Under the pieces are notes generated by a model. It was not told where the DNA came from. It saw only the letters and a list, made by a program, of their open reading frames with translations, and did not search any database. From positions 1-64,000 of the forward strand of contig CAJUSW010000004.1 in NCBI GenBank assembly GCA_910589485.1: a stretch of 64,000 nt of DNA, written 5' to 3'. Below are positions 53,884-62,500 of the stretch, piece by piece. Position 1 is the stretch's first letter, and every line of letters begins with the position of its first letter. The translations under genes and the position numbers were made by a program. Source of the DNA: an uncultured Duncaniella sp. (GTDB lineage Bacteria; Bacteroidota; Bacteroidia; Bacteroidales; Muribaculaceae).

Positions 53884-55080
53884 ATGAAGATATTAGTATT
53901 AAACTGTGGCAGTAGCTCAGTAAAATATAAGCTCATCGACACATCCAACGATGCAGTGCTCGCCGAAGGTGGCGTAGAGAAAATAGGTCTCCCCGACGGA
54001 TTCCTCAAGTACAAAAAAGCTGACGGCTCAAAGGCTATCATCGAGCTCGGCCAGACCGACCACAATGGCTCGGTAAAGGCTATCCTCAACCTCCTTACCG
54101 ATCCCGTGGAAGGTTGCATCAAGAGCTACGATGAGATCGACGCTGTAGGCCACCGCGTGGTACACGGAGCTGAGAAGTTCAGCCAGAGCGTTCTCATCAC
54201 CGACGAAGTGAAGGAGATGATCAAGCAGTGCTATGACCTCGCTCCCCTCCACAACCCCGCCAACATGACCGGTATCGACGCTATCACAGCCCTTATGCCC
54301 AACGTGCCCCAGGTGGGAGTGTTTGACACAGCTTTCCATCAGACTATGCCCGCCAAGTCGTTCATGTATGCCCTCCCCTACAAGTACTATACCGAGGACG
54401 GTGTGCGCCGCTACGGCTTCCACGGCACCAGCCACCGCTATGTGTCACAGCGTGTGTGCGAATTCCTTGGCGTAGATCCCAAGGGCCTCAAGATCATCAC
54501 CTGCCACGTAGGCAACGGTGGTTCCATCACCGCTATCGTCGACGGCAAGAGCGTGGACACCTCCATGGGTCTCACCCCCACTGAGGGCCTCATGATGGGT
54601 ACCCGCGTCGGTGATGTTGATCCGGGTGCCCTCACCTATCTCATGCTCAAGCACAACCTCTCGGCAGCCGACCTCCAGAAGATCATCAACAAGGAGAGCG
54701 GTATGCTCGGCATCAGCGGTATATCGAGCGACATGCGCGAGATCGAGGCAGCTGTCAACAACGGCGACAAGCGTGCAACTCTCGGTCAGGAAATGTATCA
54801 GCAGCGTATCATCAAATACATCGGAGCCTATGCGGCCGAGATGGGCGGCGTTGATATCATCGTGTTCACCGGTGGCGTAGGCGAGAACCAGTGCTCGCTC
54901 CGCACCGACGTGTGCGCTCCCTTGGCATTCATGGGCGTGGAGATCGATCCCGAGGCCAACAAAGTACGTGGCGAAGAGAAAGTGATCTCGACCCCCGCAT
55001 CCAAGGTCAAGGTAGTTGTGATCCCCACCGACGAGGAGCTCATGATCGCACGCGATACCGAAGCTATCGTTAAGAAATAA
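53884..55080 (+). CDS. ackA: Acetate kinase
   Basis: Converts acetyl phosphate and ADP to acetate and ATP, the energy-yielding end of the Pta-Ack pathway. The 398-residue length is standard. Signatures: LVLNCGSSSVKYKL at residues 3-16, GHRVVHG, VFDTAFHQTMP, RRYGFHGTSHRYV, THVGNGGS-like CHVGNGGSI, DTSMGLTPTEGLMMGTR and VFTGGVGEN. Two genes, pta and ackA, form an operon. A 13-base inverted repeat begins 47 bases after the stop. Confidence 0.98.
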   Translation: MKILVLNCGSSSVKYKLIDTSNDAVLAEGGVEKIGLPDGFLKYKKADGSKAIIELGQTDHNGSVKAILNLLTDPVEGCIKSYDEIDAVGHRVVHGAEKFSQSVLITDEVKEMIKQCYDLAPLHNPANMTGIDAITALMPNVPQVGVFDTAFHQTMPAKSFMYALPYKYYTEDGVRRYGFHGTSHRYVSQRVCEFLGVDPKGLKIITCHVGNGGSITAIVDGKSVDTSMGLTPTEGLMMGTRVGDVDPGALTYLMLKHNLSAADLQKIINKESGMLGISGISSDMREIEAAVNNGDKRATLGQEMYQQRIIKYIGAYAAEMGGVDIIVFTGGVGENQCSLRTDVCAPLAFMGVEIDPEANKVRGEEKVISTPASKVKVVVIPTDEELMIARDTEAIVKK

Positions 55081-55126
55081 TCCCCTGTTCACCCTATCTA
55101 TAGCAGGACACTGAAAAAAGTCTTGG

Positions 55127-55168
55127 CAGAAACAAAAGTGATAATTTCGATTAAAACTTTTGTTTCTG
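55127..55168 (+). repeat. 13-base inverted repeat upstream of ddh
   Basis: Perfect arms CAGAAACAAAAGT (55127-55139) and ACTTTTGTTTCTG (55156-55168) with a 16-base spacer. The right arm contains the TTTG of the ddh -33 element, so it could be an operator or, read as RNA, a weak terminator of pta-ackA; no T-run follows. Confidence 0.6.
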
Positions 55169-55188
55169 TTGAGACTTTTGTACTTTTG
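55159..55188 (+). promoter_or_regulatory. Promoter of ddh
   Basis: TTTG (55159-55162), 18 bases, then TACTTTTG (55181-55188). The spacing is one base shorter than usual; the -7 match is full. The leader is about 26 bases. Confidence 0.65.
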
Positions 55189-55219
55189 CAGCCGAAATAA
55201 TACAAACACATAAAATATT

Positions 55220-56119
55220 ATGGACAAAAAGATACGCGCAGCCGTAGTAGGATACGGCAACATAGGCCGCTTCACTATCCAGGCCCTCGAGGCTGCTCCC
55301 GACATGGAGATCGCAGGCGTTGTGCGCCGCACAGCCGGAGAGAAGCCCCTCGAACTCACCCCCTATCCCGTTGTGACCGACATTCGCGAACTGGGACATG
55401 TTGATGTGGCCATCCTCTGCACACCCACACGCGAGGTGGAAAAATATGCTCTCGAATACCTGGCCATGGGCATCAATACTGTGGACAGCTTTGACATCCA
55501 CACCTCGATCGTCGACCTGCGCCGTTCGCTCGACCAGGCAGCACGCAAGGCCGGAAAAGTATCGGTGATCTCGGCCGGATGGGATCCCGGAAGCGACTCA
55601 ATCGTGCGCACCCTCATGGAGGCAGCTGCCCCCAAAGGCCTTACCCACACCAATTTCGGCCCCGGCATGAGCATGGGCCATACCGTATGTGTCAAGTCCA
55701 AACCCGGCGTGAAGAACGCCCTATCCATGACCATGCCCAAGGGGGACGGTATGCACCGCCGCATGGTGTATGTAGAACTTCTCCCCGGCGCCACTCTCGA
55801 AGAGGTGACCAAGGCAGTGAAGGAGGATCCTTACTTCGCTTCCGATGAGACCCATGTGATGGCCGTCGACAGCGTGGATGCTGTCAAGGATATGGGACAC
55901 GGTGTGCATATGGTACGCAAGGGTGTATCGGGCCAGACCCAGAACCAGCGCTTCGAGTTCTCGATGAGCATCAACAATCCCGCCCTCACAGCCCAGCTGC
56001 TCGTAGGCGTGGCACGCGCATCCATGCGTCTTGCTCCCGGAGCCTACACCATGATTGAGATCCCCGTGATCGACCTTCTGCCCGGCGACCGCGAAACACT
56101 TATCAGTCACCTGGTATAA
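55220..56119 (+). CDS. ddh: meso-Diaminopimelate D-dehydrogenase
   Basis: Forms meso-diaminopimelate directly from tetrahydrodipicolinate, ammonia and NADPH (reversible), bypassing several steps of the lysine/peptidoglycan precursor pathway. The 299-residue protein starts with a nucleotide-binding loop (AVVGYGNIGRFTIQAL), followed by VVRR, CTPTREVEKYA, NTVDSFDIH and SAGWDPGSDSI, which fit the family; PGMSMGHTVCVK matches the substrate-binding part. The length is slightly below the 320-residue Corynebacterium enzyme but normal for Bacteroidota. It is a single gene with its own promoter, overlapping the palindrome upstream. Confidence 0.93.
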   Translation: MDKKIRAAVVGYGNIGRFTIQALEAAPDMEIAGVVRRTAGEKPLELTPYPVVTDIRELGHVDVAILCTPTREVEKYALEYLAMGINTVDSFDIHTSIVDLRRSLDQAARKAGKVSVISAGWDPGSDSIVRTLMEAAAPKGLTHTNFGPGMSMGHTVCVKSKPGVKNALSMTMPKGDGMHRRMVYVELLPGATLEEVTKAVKEDPYFASDETHVMAVDSVDAVKDMGHGVHMVRKGVSGQTQNQRFEFSMSINNPALTAQLLVGVARASMRLAPGAYTMIEIPVIDLLPGDRETLISHLV

Positions 56120-56191
56120 TCATCAGTCTTACAAGGCATCACAAGATAAGAGCCACCTGTTCGGCATCATAGCGCCACAGGTGACCCGACC

Positions 56192-56268
56192 CTGACCATT
56201 ATAACCATTAAAACCATTCACGCGCATATCTCGACGCTTGGATGGTTAATAATGGTTATAATGGTCAG
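56192..56268 (+). repeat. Long imperfect hairpin built of ACCATT repeats
   Basis: Perfect 19-base arms at 56192-56210 and 56250-56268, continued inward by about eight more pairs after a small internal loop, so the full stem spans about 27 pairs. The left arm is three ACCATT units starting at 56195, 56204 and 56213 (period nine); the right arm carries the complementary units. It lies 73 bases after ddh and 82 before cdsA. No T-run follows. Confidence 0.75.
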
Positions 56269-56321
56269 TCGTTTCCACACTTATTTTCATCAGTCAGGCG
56301 ATATAATTAATAATTTTTTGT

Positions 56322-56329
56322 TATTTTTG
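56322..56329 (+). promoter_or_regulatory. -7 element of cdsA
   Basis: TATTTTTG fits TAnnTTTG; no clear -33 TTTG is seen at the right distance. If used, transcription starts near 56334, favouring the ATG at 56350 over that at 56338. Confidence 0.45.
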
Positions 56330-56349
56330 CGGAAATAATGTCCCAAATA

Positions 56350-57207
56350 ATGAAAAATTTCCTGAAACGCACCCTCACCGGAATCATATATGCCGCCCTC
56401 ATCATAGGAGCCGTCCTTGGCGGAGGATGGTGGTTTGTAGGCATCTTCGGCATTTTCACCGTGCTTGCAGCCAACGAATTCGGCACCATATGCAACGCCT
56501 CCATTGGAGGAGAGAACATCGTAACAAGGATACTCGACTCGGTGGGTGCGCTTGTACTCTTCACCGGACTGTGCTGTGTCAACATAGGCCTGCTCACTCC
56601 CAGGGCAACGGCAGTGCTCGGTGGCACATTCTTTACCCTCTACCTTCTCTATCTCATAATCCGTCTTGTGATACAGCTTTACAGCCGTGAACCGTCACCG
56701 CTCACCAACCTCGCATATTCCTACATGGGACAGCTCTACATAGCGCTCCCCCTCGGCATAATGTCGATGTACTACACTCTCCCCAACGGCACATCGTTGC
56801 TCATGGCCATGTTTATCATGATATGGCTCAGCGACACCGGTGCATTCCTCGTGGGCTCAATGATGGGCCGTCACAAGCTCTTTCCACGCATCTCTCCGGG
56901 AAAAACATGGGAGGGCACCATCGGTGGCATCATCTTTGTGATCCTCTCGGGAGTGGTCATGAAAACGTGCTTCGGCCAATACTTCGAGTCAGTCTCCATG
57001 CTGCTCCTGTGCTCAATGGGCGTCGTAGTCGCCATCTTCGCCACATGGGGTGATCTGGTGGAATCGCTCATCAAGCGCACCCTCGGCGTCAAGGACTCGG
57101 GCACAATACTTCCCGGCCATGGAGGCATCCTCGACCGCATCGACTCGCTCCTGCTCGTGATCCCCGCATCACTTGTATTCCTCATCAATGTAGTGCTCTA
57201 TTTCTAA
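56350..57207 (+). CDS. cdsA: Phosphatidate cytidylyltransferase
   Basis: Makes CDP-diacylglycerol from phosphatidate and CTP, the branch point of phospholipid synthesis, in the inner membrane. The protein (285 residues from this start, 289 from the ATG at 56338) has about eight membrane segments and the full CdsA signature at its C-terminus: SLIKRTLGVKDSG followed by LPGHGGILDRIDSLL. I chose 56350 because the -7 element at 56322-56329 would leave almost no leader before 56338. It is followed after 51 bases by the GH13 gene with no promoter seen. Confidence 0.95.
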   Translation: MKNFLKRTLTGIIYAALIIGAVLGGGWWFVGIFGIFTVLAANEFGTICNASIGGENIVTRILDSVGALVLFTGLCCVNIGLLTPRATAVLGGTFFTLYLLYLIIRLVIQLYSREPSPLTNLAYSYMGQLYIALPLGIMSMYYTLPNGTSLLMAMFIMIWLSDTGAFLVGSMMGRHKLFPRISPGKTWEGTIGGIIFVILSGVVMKTCFGQYFESVSMLLLCSMGVVVAIFATWGDLVESLIKRTLGVKDSGTILPGHGGILDRIDSLLLVIPASLVFLINVVLYF

Positions 57208-57258
57208 TACAGTGCTACTTATCAATCGATTACATACTTACATATTTCCATACATTCC

Positions 57259-58701
57259 ATGAACAAAACCTTATTATTGACCCTCGCCACAGGCGTGGCA
57301 CTTGCTTCCTGTGGCCCTAAGGCCGAAACTCCTCAGGCCGATACCAACGATGATGTGATACTCCATGCATGGTCATGGTCGTTTGACACCATCGCAGCCA
57401 ATATGCACGACATAGCCGAAGCAGGCTACGCCTACGTGCAAACCTCGCCGGCCAACACCTGCTTCGTAGGCGAGGATGGGGGCATGGCACTCTTCTCACA
57501 ACCGGGTGACTCGGTGAAAGGCAAATGGTATTACTACTATCAGCCCACCGACTGGAAGATAGGAAACTATCTGCTCGGAGACCGCGATCAGTTCAAGGCC
57601 ATGATGGACAGTGCGGCAAAATACAATGTCAAAGTAATAGTGGATGTTCTCCCCAACCACACTGCTGTGGATCATACAGCCGTACTCCCCGACCTCGACA
57701 ACGCCGTGGGTGGACACGACAAACTGTTCCATGCCAACGGATTCAACGACATCATCGACTACAACGACCGCTACCAGTGCACCACAGGCAAGATGGGAGG
57801 TCTACCTGACGTCAACACCGAGAATCCCGATTTTCAAGCCTATTACATGACATATGTCAACGATCTGCTTTCGCTCGGTGTACGCGGATTCCGTTACGAT
57901 ACGGCCAAACATATCGGTCTTCCCTCCGATCCCCTCGACTCGCTGGCCGAACGAAACAACTTCTGGGACATTGCCACAGGGCGCGAGGCTGTCAAGGGCA
58001 TAAGTCTCGGAGTGCCGCGTGATTCACTTTTCATATACGGAGAAGTGCTTCAGGACCGCAATGTAAAGGAAGCGGAATATGGCGAATATATGGACCTCAC
58101 TGCATCGGCCTATGGCCATGCATTGCGCAAAGTGCTCGACAAAGGCGATTTCAATGCCGACTCGCTTCTCAACTGGCATCATCCCGTTGACGGCAAGCAC
58201 CTCGTGACATGGGTGGAGTCGCACGACACATATGCCAACGAGCACGAATCGGCCGGACTCACCGATGATCAGATACGCATGGGATGGATATTCCTTGCAG
58301 CACGTCAGAACGGTACTCCCCTATTCTTTAGCCGTCCGGCAGGAAGCACACGTGAGAACTACTGGGGCAACAACCGTGTGGGAGCAAGAGGCAACGATGA
58401 ATTCAAGCACCCCGAAGTGGTGGCTATCAACAAATTCCGCCGTGCCATGCATGGCCAACCTGAGACCATCATTCCCGCCAATGAGGGAGCAGTCGTAGCC
58501 GTACAACGAGGCACAGCAGGCCTGGCTCTCATCAATCTGTCATCATCAGCCCAAACCCTCGATATTGACCTCTCGGCCACATTGCCGACGTTCCCCGACG
58601 GAACCTATACCGATCCAGTTAGCGGTGCAACCTTTACTGTAGCCTCGGGACATCTCACCGGCACCCTCGCACCCTACACCTCAGCCCTCCTCACACGATA
58701 G
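57259..58701 (+). CDS. GH13 alpha-amylase family lipoprotein
   Basis: A 480-residue alpha-amylase-family enzyme with a lipoprotein signal (LASC, Cys18). The start of the barrel is VILHAWSWSFDTIA, and the four GH13 regions are present: DVLPNHT, GFRYDTAKH (nucleophile Asp214), YGEVLQD (acid Glu262) and VESHDTY (Asp323). The C-terminus ends in a short beta domain. It probably cleaves alpha-1,4-glucans at the cell envelope. The residues after Cys (GPKAET) contain little acid, so surface export is uncertain. Not part of a starch locus here: no susCD, and the GH31 gene is 5 kb away. Confidence 0.92.
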   Translation: MNKTLLLTLATGVALASCGPKAETPQADTNDDVILHAWSWSFDTIAANMHDIAEAGYAYVQTSPANTCFVGEDGGMALFSQPGDSVKGKWYYYYQPTDWKIGNYLLGDRDQFKAMMDSAAKYNVKVIVDVLPNHTAVDHTAVLPDLDNAVGGHDKLFHANGFNDIIDYNDRYQCTTGKMGGLPDVNTENPDFQAYYMTYVNDLLSLGVRGFRYDTAKHIGLPSDPLDSLAERNNFWDIATGREAVKGISLGVPRDSLFIYGEVLQDRNVKEAEYGEYMDLTASAYGHALRKVLDKGDFNADSLLNWHHPVDGKHLVTWVESHDTYANEHESAGLTDDQIRMGWIFLAARQNGTPLFFSRPAGSTRENYWGNNRVGARGNDEFKHPEVVAINKFRRAMHGQPETIIPANEGAVVAVQRGTAGLALINLSSSAQTLDIDLSATLPTFPDGTYTDPVSGATFTVASGHLTGTLAPYTSALLTR

Positions 58702-58759
58702 ACTCACCACATAGGGTCAGCAGTCGCGCTGATCCCTCTTCTCTCAAACATCATACCGG

Positions 58760-58788
58760 CACCGTCATGGCATATAACCGTGGCGGTG
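58760..58788 (+). terminator. Terminator-like hairpin after GH13
   Basis: Eleven-pair stem with two G-U pairs (58760-58770 with 58778-58788; CACCGTCATGG / CCGTGGCGGTG) and a seven-base loop, followed by TCCCTTTATCCTT. Confidence 0.55.
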
Positions 58789-58944
58789 TCCCTTTATCCT
58801 TAAGCTTATAATGAGGCTGAAAGCGCAACCTTAATGATAGTTTTAATGACAGATTTTTCTAAATAAGGCCGTTTTTTGTGGCAGAATGAACCAAAGGGGT
58901 AATGATTTTGTTGAAAAAATGACCGATGTTTAACAAATTTTTAT

Positions 58945-58952
58945 TAAATTTG
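58945..58952 (+). promoter_or_regulatory. -7 element upstream of the winged-helix gene
   Basis: TAAATTTG fits TAnnTTTG. No -33 TTTG at the standard distance. It would give a leader of about 150 bases. Confidence 0.4.
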
Positions 58953-59110
58953 CGCATCGCATCATTTAAGGGCTTGATTTTCATGCCGATTTATTACTCC
59001 GGGAGCCCCATGGGAAACATCACGCCGGAATATCCTCCAATGATCATCATCGCCCCTGCCGACTATGAACCTAATGCGAACATTTTTTTAACCAAATTAA
59101 TTTCTTAACA

Positions 59111-59326
59111 ATGAACACTGAAACTATTGGCTTGAATGCCGGTCTCGTATGGGCAGCACTTAATGAAGCAGAGACTGTAGACACTAAGCAGCTCAAGAAA
59201 ATGGCCAAGCTCAAGAACGACAAGGAACTCTTCGCCGCTCTTGGATGGCTCGCCCGCGAAGGCAAGCTCGTGTTCCAGCCCTCCGAGGACGGCAAGGAAC
59301 TCCTCGTGTCGCTGGCTCAGGGTTAA
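59111..59326 (+). CDS. Small winged helix-turn-helix protein (DUF2582 type)
   Basis: A 71-residue protein with three helices and a beta wing: GLNAGLVWAAL, VDTKQLKKMAKL, KELFAALGWLAREGKLVF, then SEDGKELLVSL. This is the small winged-helix family (PF10771/DUF2582) found across Bacteroidota, often highly expressed; its target is unknown to me. No enzymatic part. It has a long leader and a strong terminator just after it, so it is a single-gene unit. Confidence 0.85.
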   Translation: MNTETIGLNAGLVWAALNEAETVDTKQLKKMAKLKNDKELFAALGWLAREGKLVFQPSEDGKELLVSLAQG

Positions 59327-59391
59327 TGAACCGTTCCACAAAAAAGCATACGGCCAAGGCTTGATATAAAGTCTGGCTTCCCCTCCCCATC

Positions 59392-59439
59392 ACTCTCGCC
59401 GTGCCTGCATCGCTCTCATGGATGTAATACGGCGAGAGT
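59392..59439 (+). terminator. Terminator after the winged-helix gene
   Basis: Perfect 11-base arms (59392-59402 and 59429-59439; ACTCTCGCCGT / ACGGCGAGAGT) followed at once by TTTTTG. The loop of 26 bases is long. Confidence 0.8.
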
Positions 59440-59552
59440 TTTTGTTAATCTTCCTCTCTTTTCCTCCTCCCGGCCATAAACAATTAGCCCTACATTATAG
59501 TTGTAGTGTATATACGTCACTCCATTCAACTATTTATATAAATTCTCACATT

Positions 59553-62500
59553 GTGGCACGTAGGATAGGCAAAATCATTCTTTGGATCATACTGGTCCCG
59601 GTTATACTCGTTATACTGGTACCGGTGTTGCTGTATATCCCCCCGGTCCAGGACTGGGCAGTGGGATTCGCTACCGAAAAGGTAAGTTCCTCCACAGGCA
59701 TGGATATCCATGTAGGGCGGTTGCGCCTGTCGTTCCCCCTGAGGCTTAACGTTGATGATGTATCGGTGTTACAGGCTCCGGGCGACACCATGGTCACAGC
59801 CCGTCGAGCCTCGGTAGCCGTAAAGCTACTGCCGTTGCTCAAAGGCGACGTGGCGGTGGAGAATCTCAGTCTCGACAGCGCCTTCTACCAGATGGGCAAC
59901 TCCGACTCGGCGATGTGGCTACGTGCCCACATTGCCCGTGGCGATATTTCTACAACCACCATCGGACTCAAGAGTAATGCCATAAATCTTGACCGTGCCG
60001 ACATTTCGGGTGTGAGAGTGTGGATGCGCATGCTCGACGACTCTACTGAAACTCCGGTCGACACCACAGCCTCCACTCCATGGCTGATAAACGCCGGGGT
60101 GATAAACATCTCGGATGTCGACTATACAATGCAGATGCTCCCGCTCATCGACTCGCTTGGATGCCACATCGATGATGCTTCGCTCCGACTGGCCACCGTT
60201 GACCTTGGCACCAAGAGGATCAACGGCCGTTCACTACGCATCGACAGCGTGTCGGCCTCCTATATATACCCACGCGTGGATTCGCTCGCCTCATCTACAG
60301 CCAATGACTCGGTGGCTCCAACCGATGACTCGGAGATGTGGACCATCACAGCCGATACTTTGCGCCTGACTGGCCGTCAGGCGCTGTATGCCGAGAAAGG
60401 CGCATCACCGCTACCCGGGTTCGACCCGGCCTATATCTCAGCCTCCGACATAGAGATCGAGGTAGACTCGTTCTACAACCGTGGCACCTCCATACGTGTG
60501 CCGTTGCGCACATTCAAGGCCTCCGAGCGTTGCGGACTGCCGCTCAGGGCCTATGGACTCTTCACTATGGACAGCACCGCCATGACGGCAACCGGCTTCA
60601 ACCTTTCCACCCTCGGATCCATGCTCAGGGTGGATGCCTCCATGGGTATAGGCGATCTCACCACCGATCCATCGCTTCCTCTCTCGCTCAAAGGCAACGG
60701 TACGATAGCTCCTGGCGATGTGGCAATGGCTTTTCCCGATATGAAACAGATGCTCGCTCCCATGGGCCTGTTATCACTTGCCACCGATATCGATGGCACT
60801 GCCGGTCAGCTCAACGTCAAGGAACTGTCTCTGTCGATGCCCGACGTGTTCCGCCTCAAGGGCAACGGCACTGTCGACAATCCTTTCGACCCCGACAAGA
60901 TAGGTGGAGGCATAGCCCTCGAAGGCTCACTTGCCTCGCTCTCCGACAAGAAATATTCCTTCCTGCCCATCGCCGTACTCCCCGCCCTGCAACTCAAGGC
61001 CAATGTGAACTACCATCCCGGCGAAGCGGAGGGTGACATCACAGTGATAACCCGTGGCGGAAGGCTTGCGGCCGACGGCTCATGGAGCGCACGTCCCCAG
61101 GACTACGACGCGCGTGTGACACTTGACCATTTCCCCGTTGACGCCTTCATGCCATCGCTCGGCATAGGGTCAATCACCGCCCAGGCCTCGATAGATGGAC
61201 GCGGATACAATCCCATGTCTCCCTCCACGTCAGTCGACGCTGACATCAAGCTGGCAAGTGCCGAATATCTCAAGACCACTTACACCAACATTGACCTGAA
61301 AGCGTCGCTCCACGCCGGTGAAGCGTCAGGAACACTCGTGAGCCACAATCCCGGTGCCGATGCGACCCTCGGGTTTGATGCGTGGATCGCGGGCGACAGT
61401 GTGCGCTACAAGGTGGCAGGTGATCTGCGCGATATCAACCTGCTCACGCTCCACATGACCGATACCGTCAATAACGGCCATCTTCGCCTCACATCATCCG
61501 GCATATACAACACTGTTTCCCAAGCTCTTGACATAAAAGCTGACATCAGCTCGCTCACATGGAATATCCCGGGCATCACTATCTCCCCTCGCGACTCGAT
61601 ACTGCTCACAGCTGTGTCGGACAGCACAGGATCACGGACCAGGCTCAACAACGGTGATCTCTCACTCCTGTTCACCACTCCCGGATCAATATTCAAGTTT
61701 GCCGAAGGACTCACCCCCGCCATGACCGTCATCCAGCACCAGATGGACAGCATGAGAGTCGACGTTGACGCCATCAACCGTGCAATGCCCCGCTTCGCCC
61801 TCGATGCCTCAATGGGACGCAATAATGTGGCGGCCGACTATCTCGCATCCTCAGGCATAAAGATAGGTAAAGCCACAGCAACCATCGCCAATGACTCGAT
61901 AATCACGATTAACGCCCTGGTCAATACACTCGACATGGGTAGCACCCGCATCGACACCTTGCGTCTCGATGCCATACAGCATGCCGGTTATCTGGTATAT
62001 CACGCATCGATGAATAACCGTCCGGGCACATTCGACGACTTCGCTCATGTCACCCTCAACGGCTTTGCCGGAAGCAACCGAGCTTCGGCATTCTTCAAGC
62101 AGGCCAATATCAAGGGGGAGAAAGGCTTCAATATCGGTCTAAACGCATCGATTGAGGACAGCGTTGTGACCGTGAAATTCGTCCCCTATAAACCCACGAT
62201 TGCCTACAAACCCTGGGCTATTAACCACGACAACTTCCTGAGCCTCGACCTCGCCACCAAGCATCTCGACGCTGATCTACAACTCACAGGCGATAACAGC
62301 TTCGTGCGAATATTCACCGAGCATACAGCCCATGACGGAGAAACCATAGCTCCCGACAGCATCCGTGGCCACTACACAGGCCAGCAGGAGGATCTGAAGG
62401 TGCAGATATCACGCATACGTCTGCAGGACTGGCTGTCCATCAACCCATTCGCACCCCCGGTAAAAGGCGAATTGTCGGCCGACCTGAGATTCGCCTACGA

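Larger units (their letters stand above)
58702..59110 (+). other. Intergenic region between GH13 and the winged-helix gene
   Basis: 409 bases. It holds a terminator-like hairpin at 58760-58788, a -7 element (TAAATTTG) at 58945-58952 and then about 150 bases of leader before the small gene. A 60-codon frame (58926-59108) overlaps the -7 element and looks spurious. The purpose of the long leader is unclear. Confidence 0.5.

Noticed and set aside
54445..55359. 304-codon minus-strand frame across ackA and the ddh promoter
   Set aside because: Antisense to acetate kinase and spanning an intergenic region; no family signal.
58926..59108. 60-codon frame before the winged-helix gene
   Set aside because: It covers the probable -7 element, has no ribosome site or recognisable domain, and ends just before the real gene.
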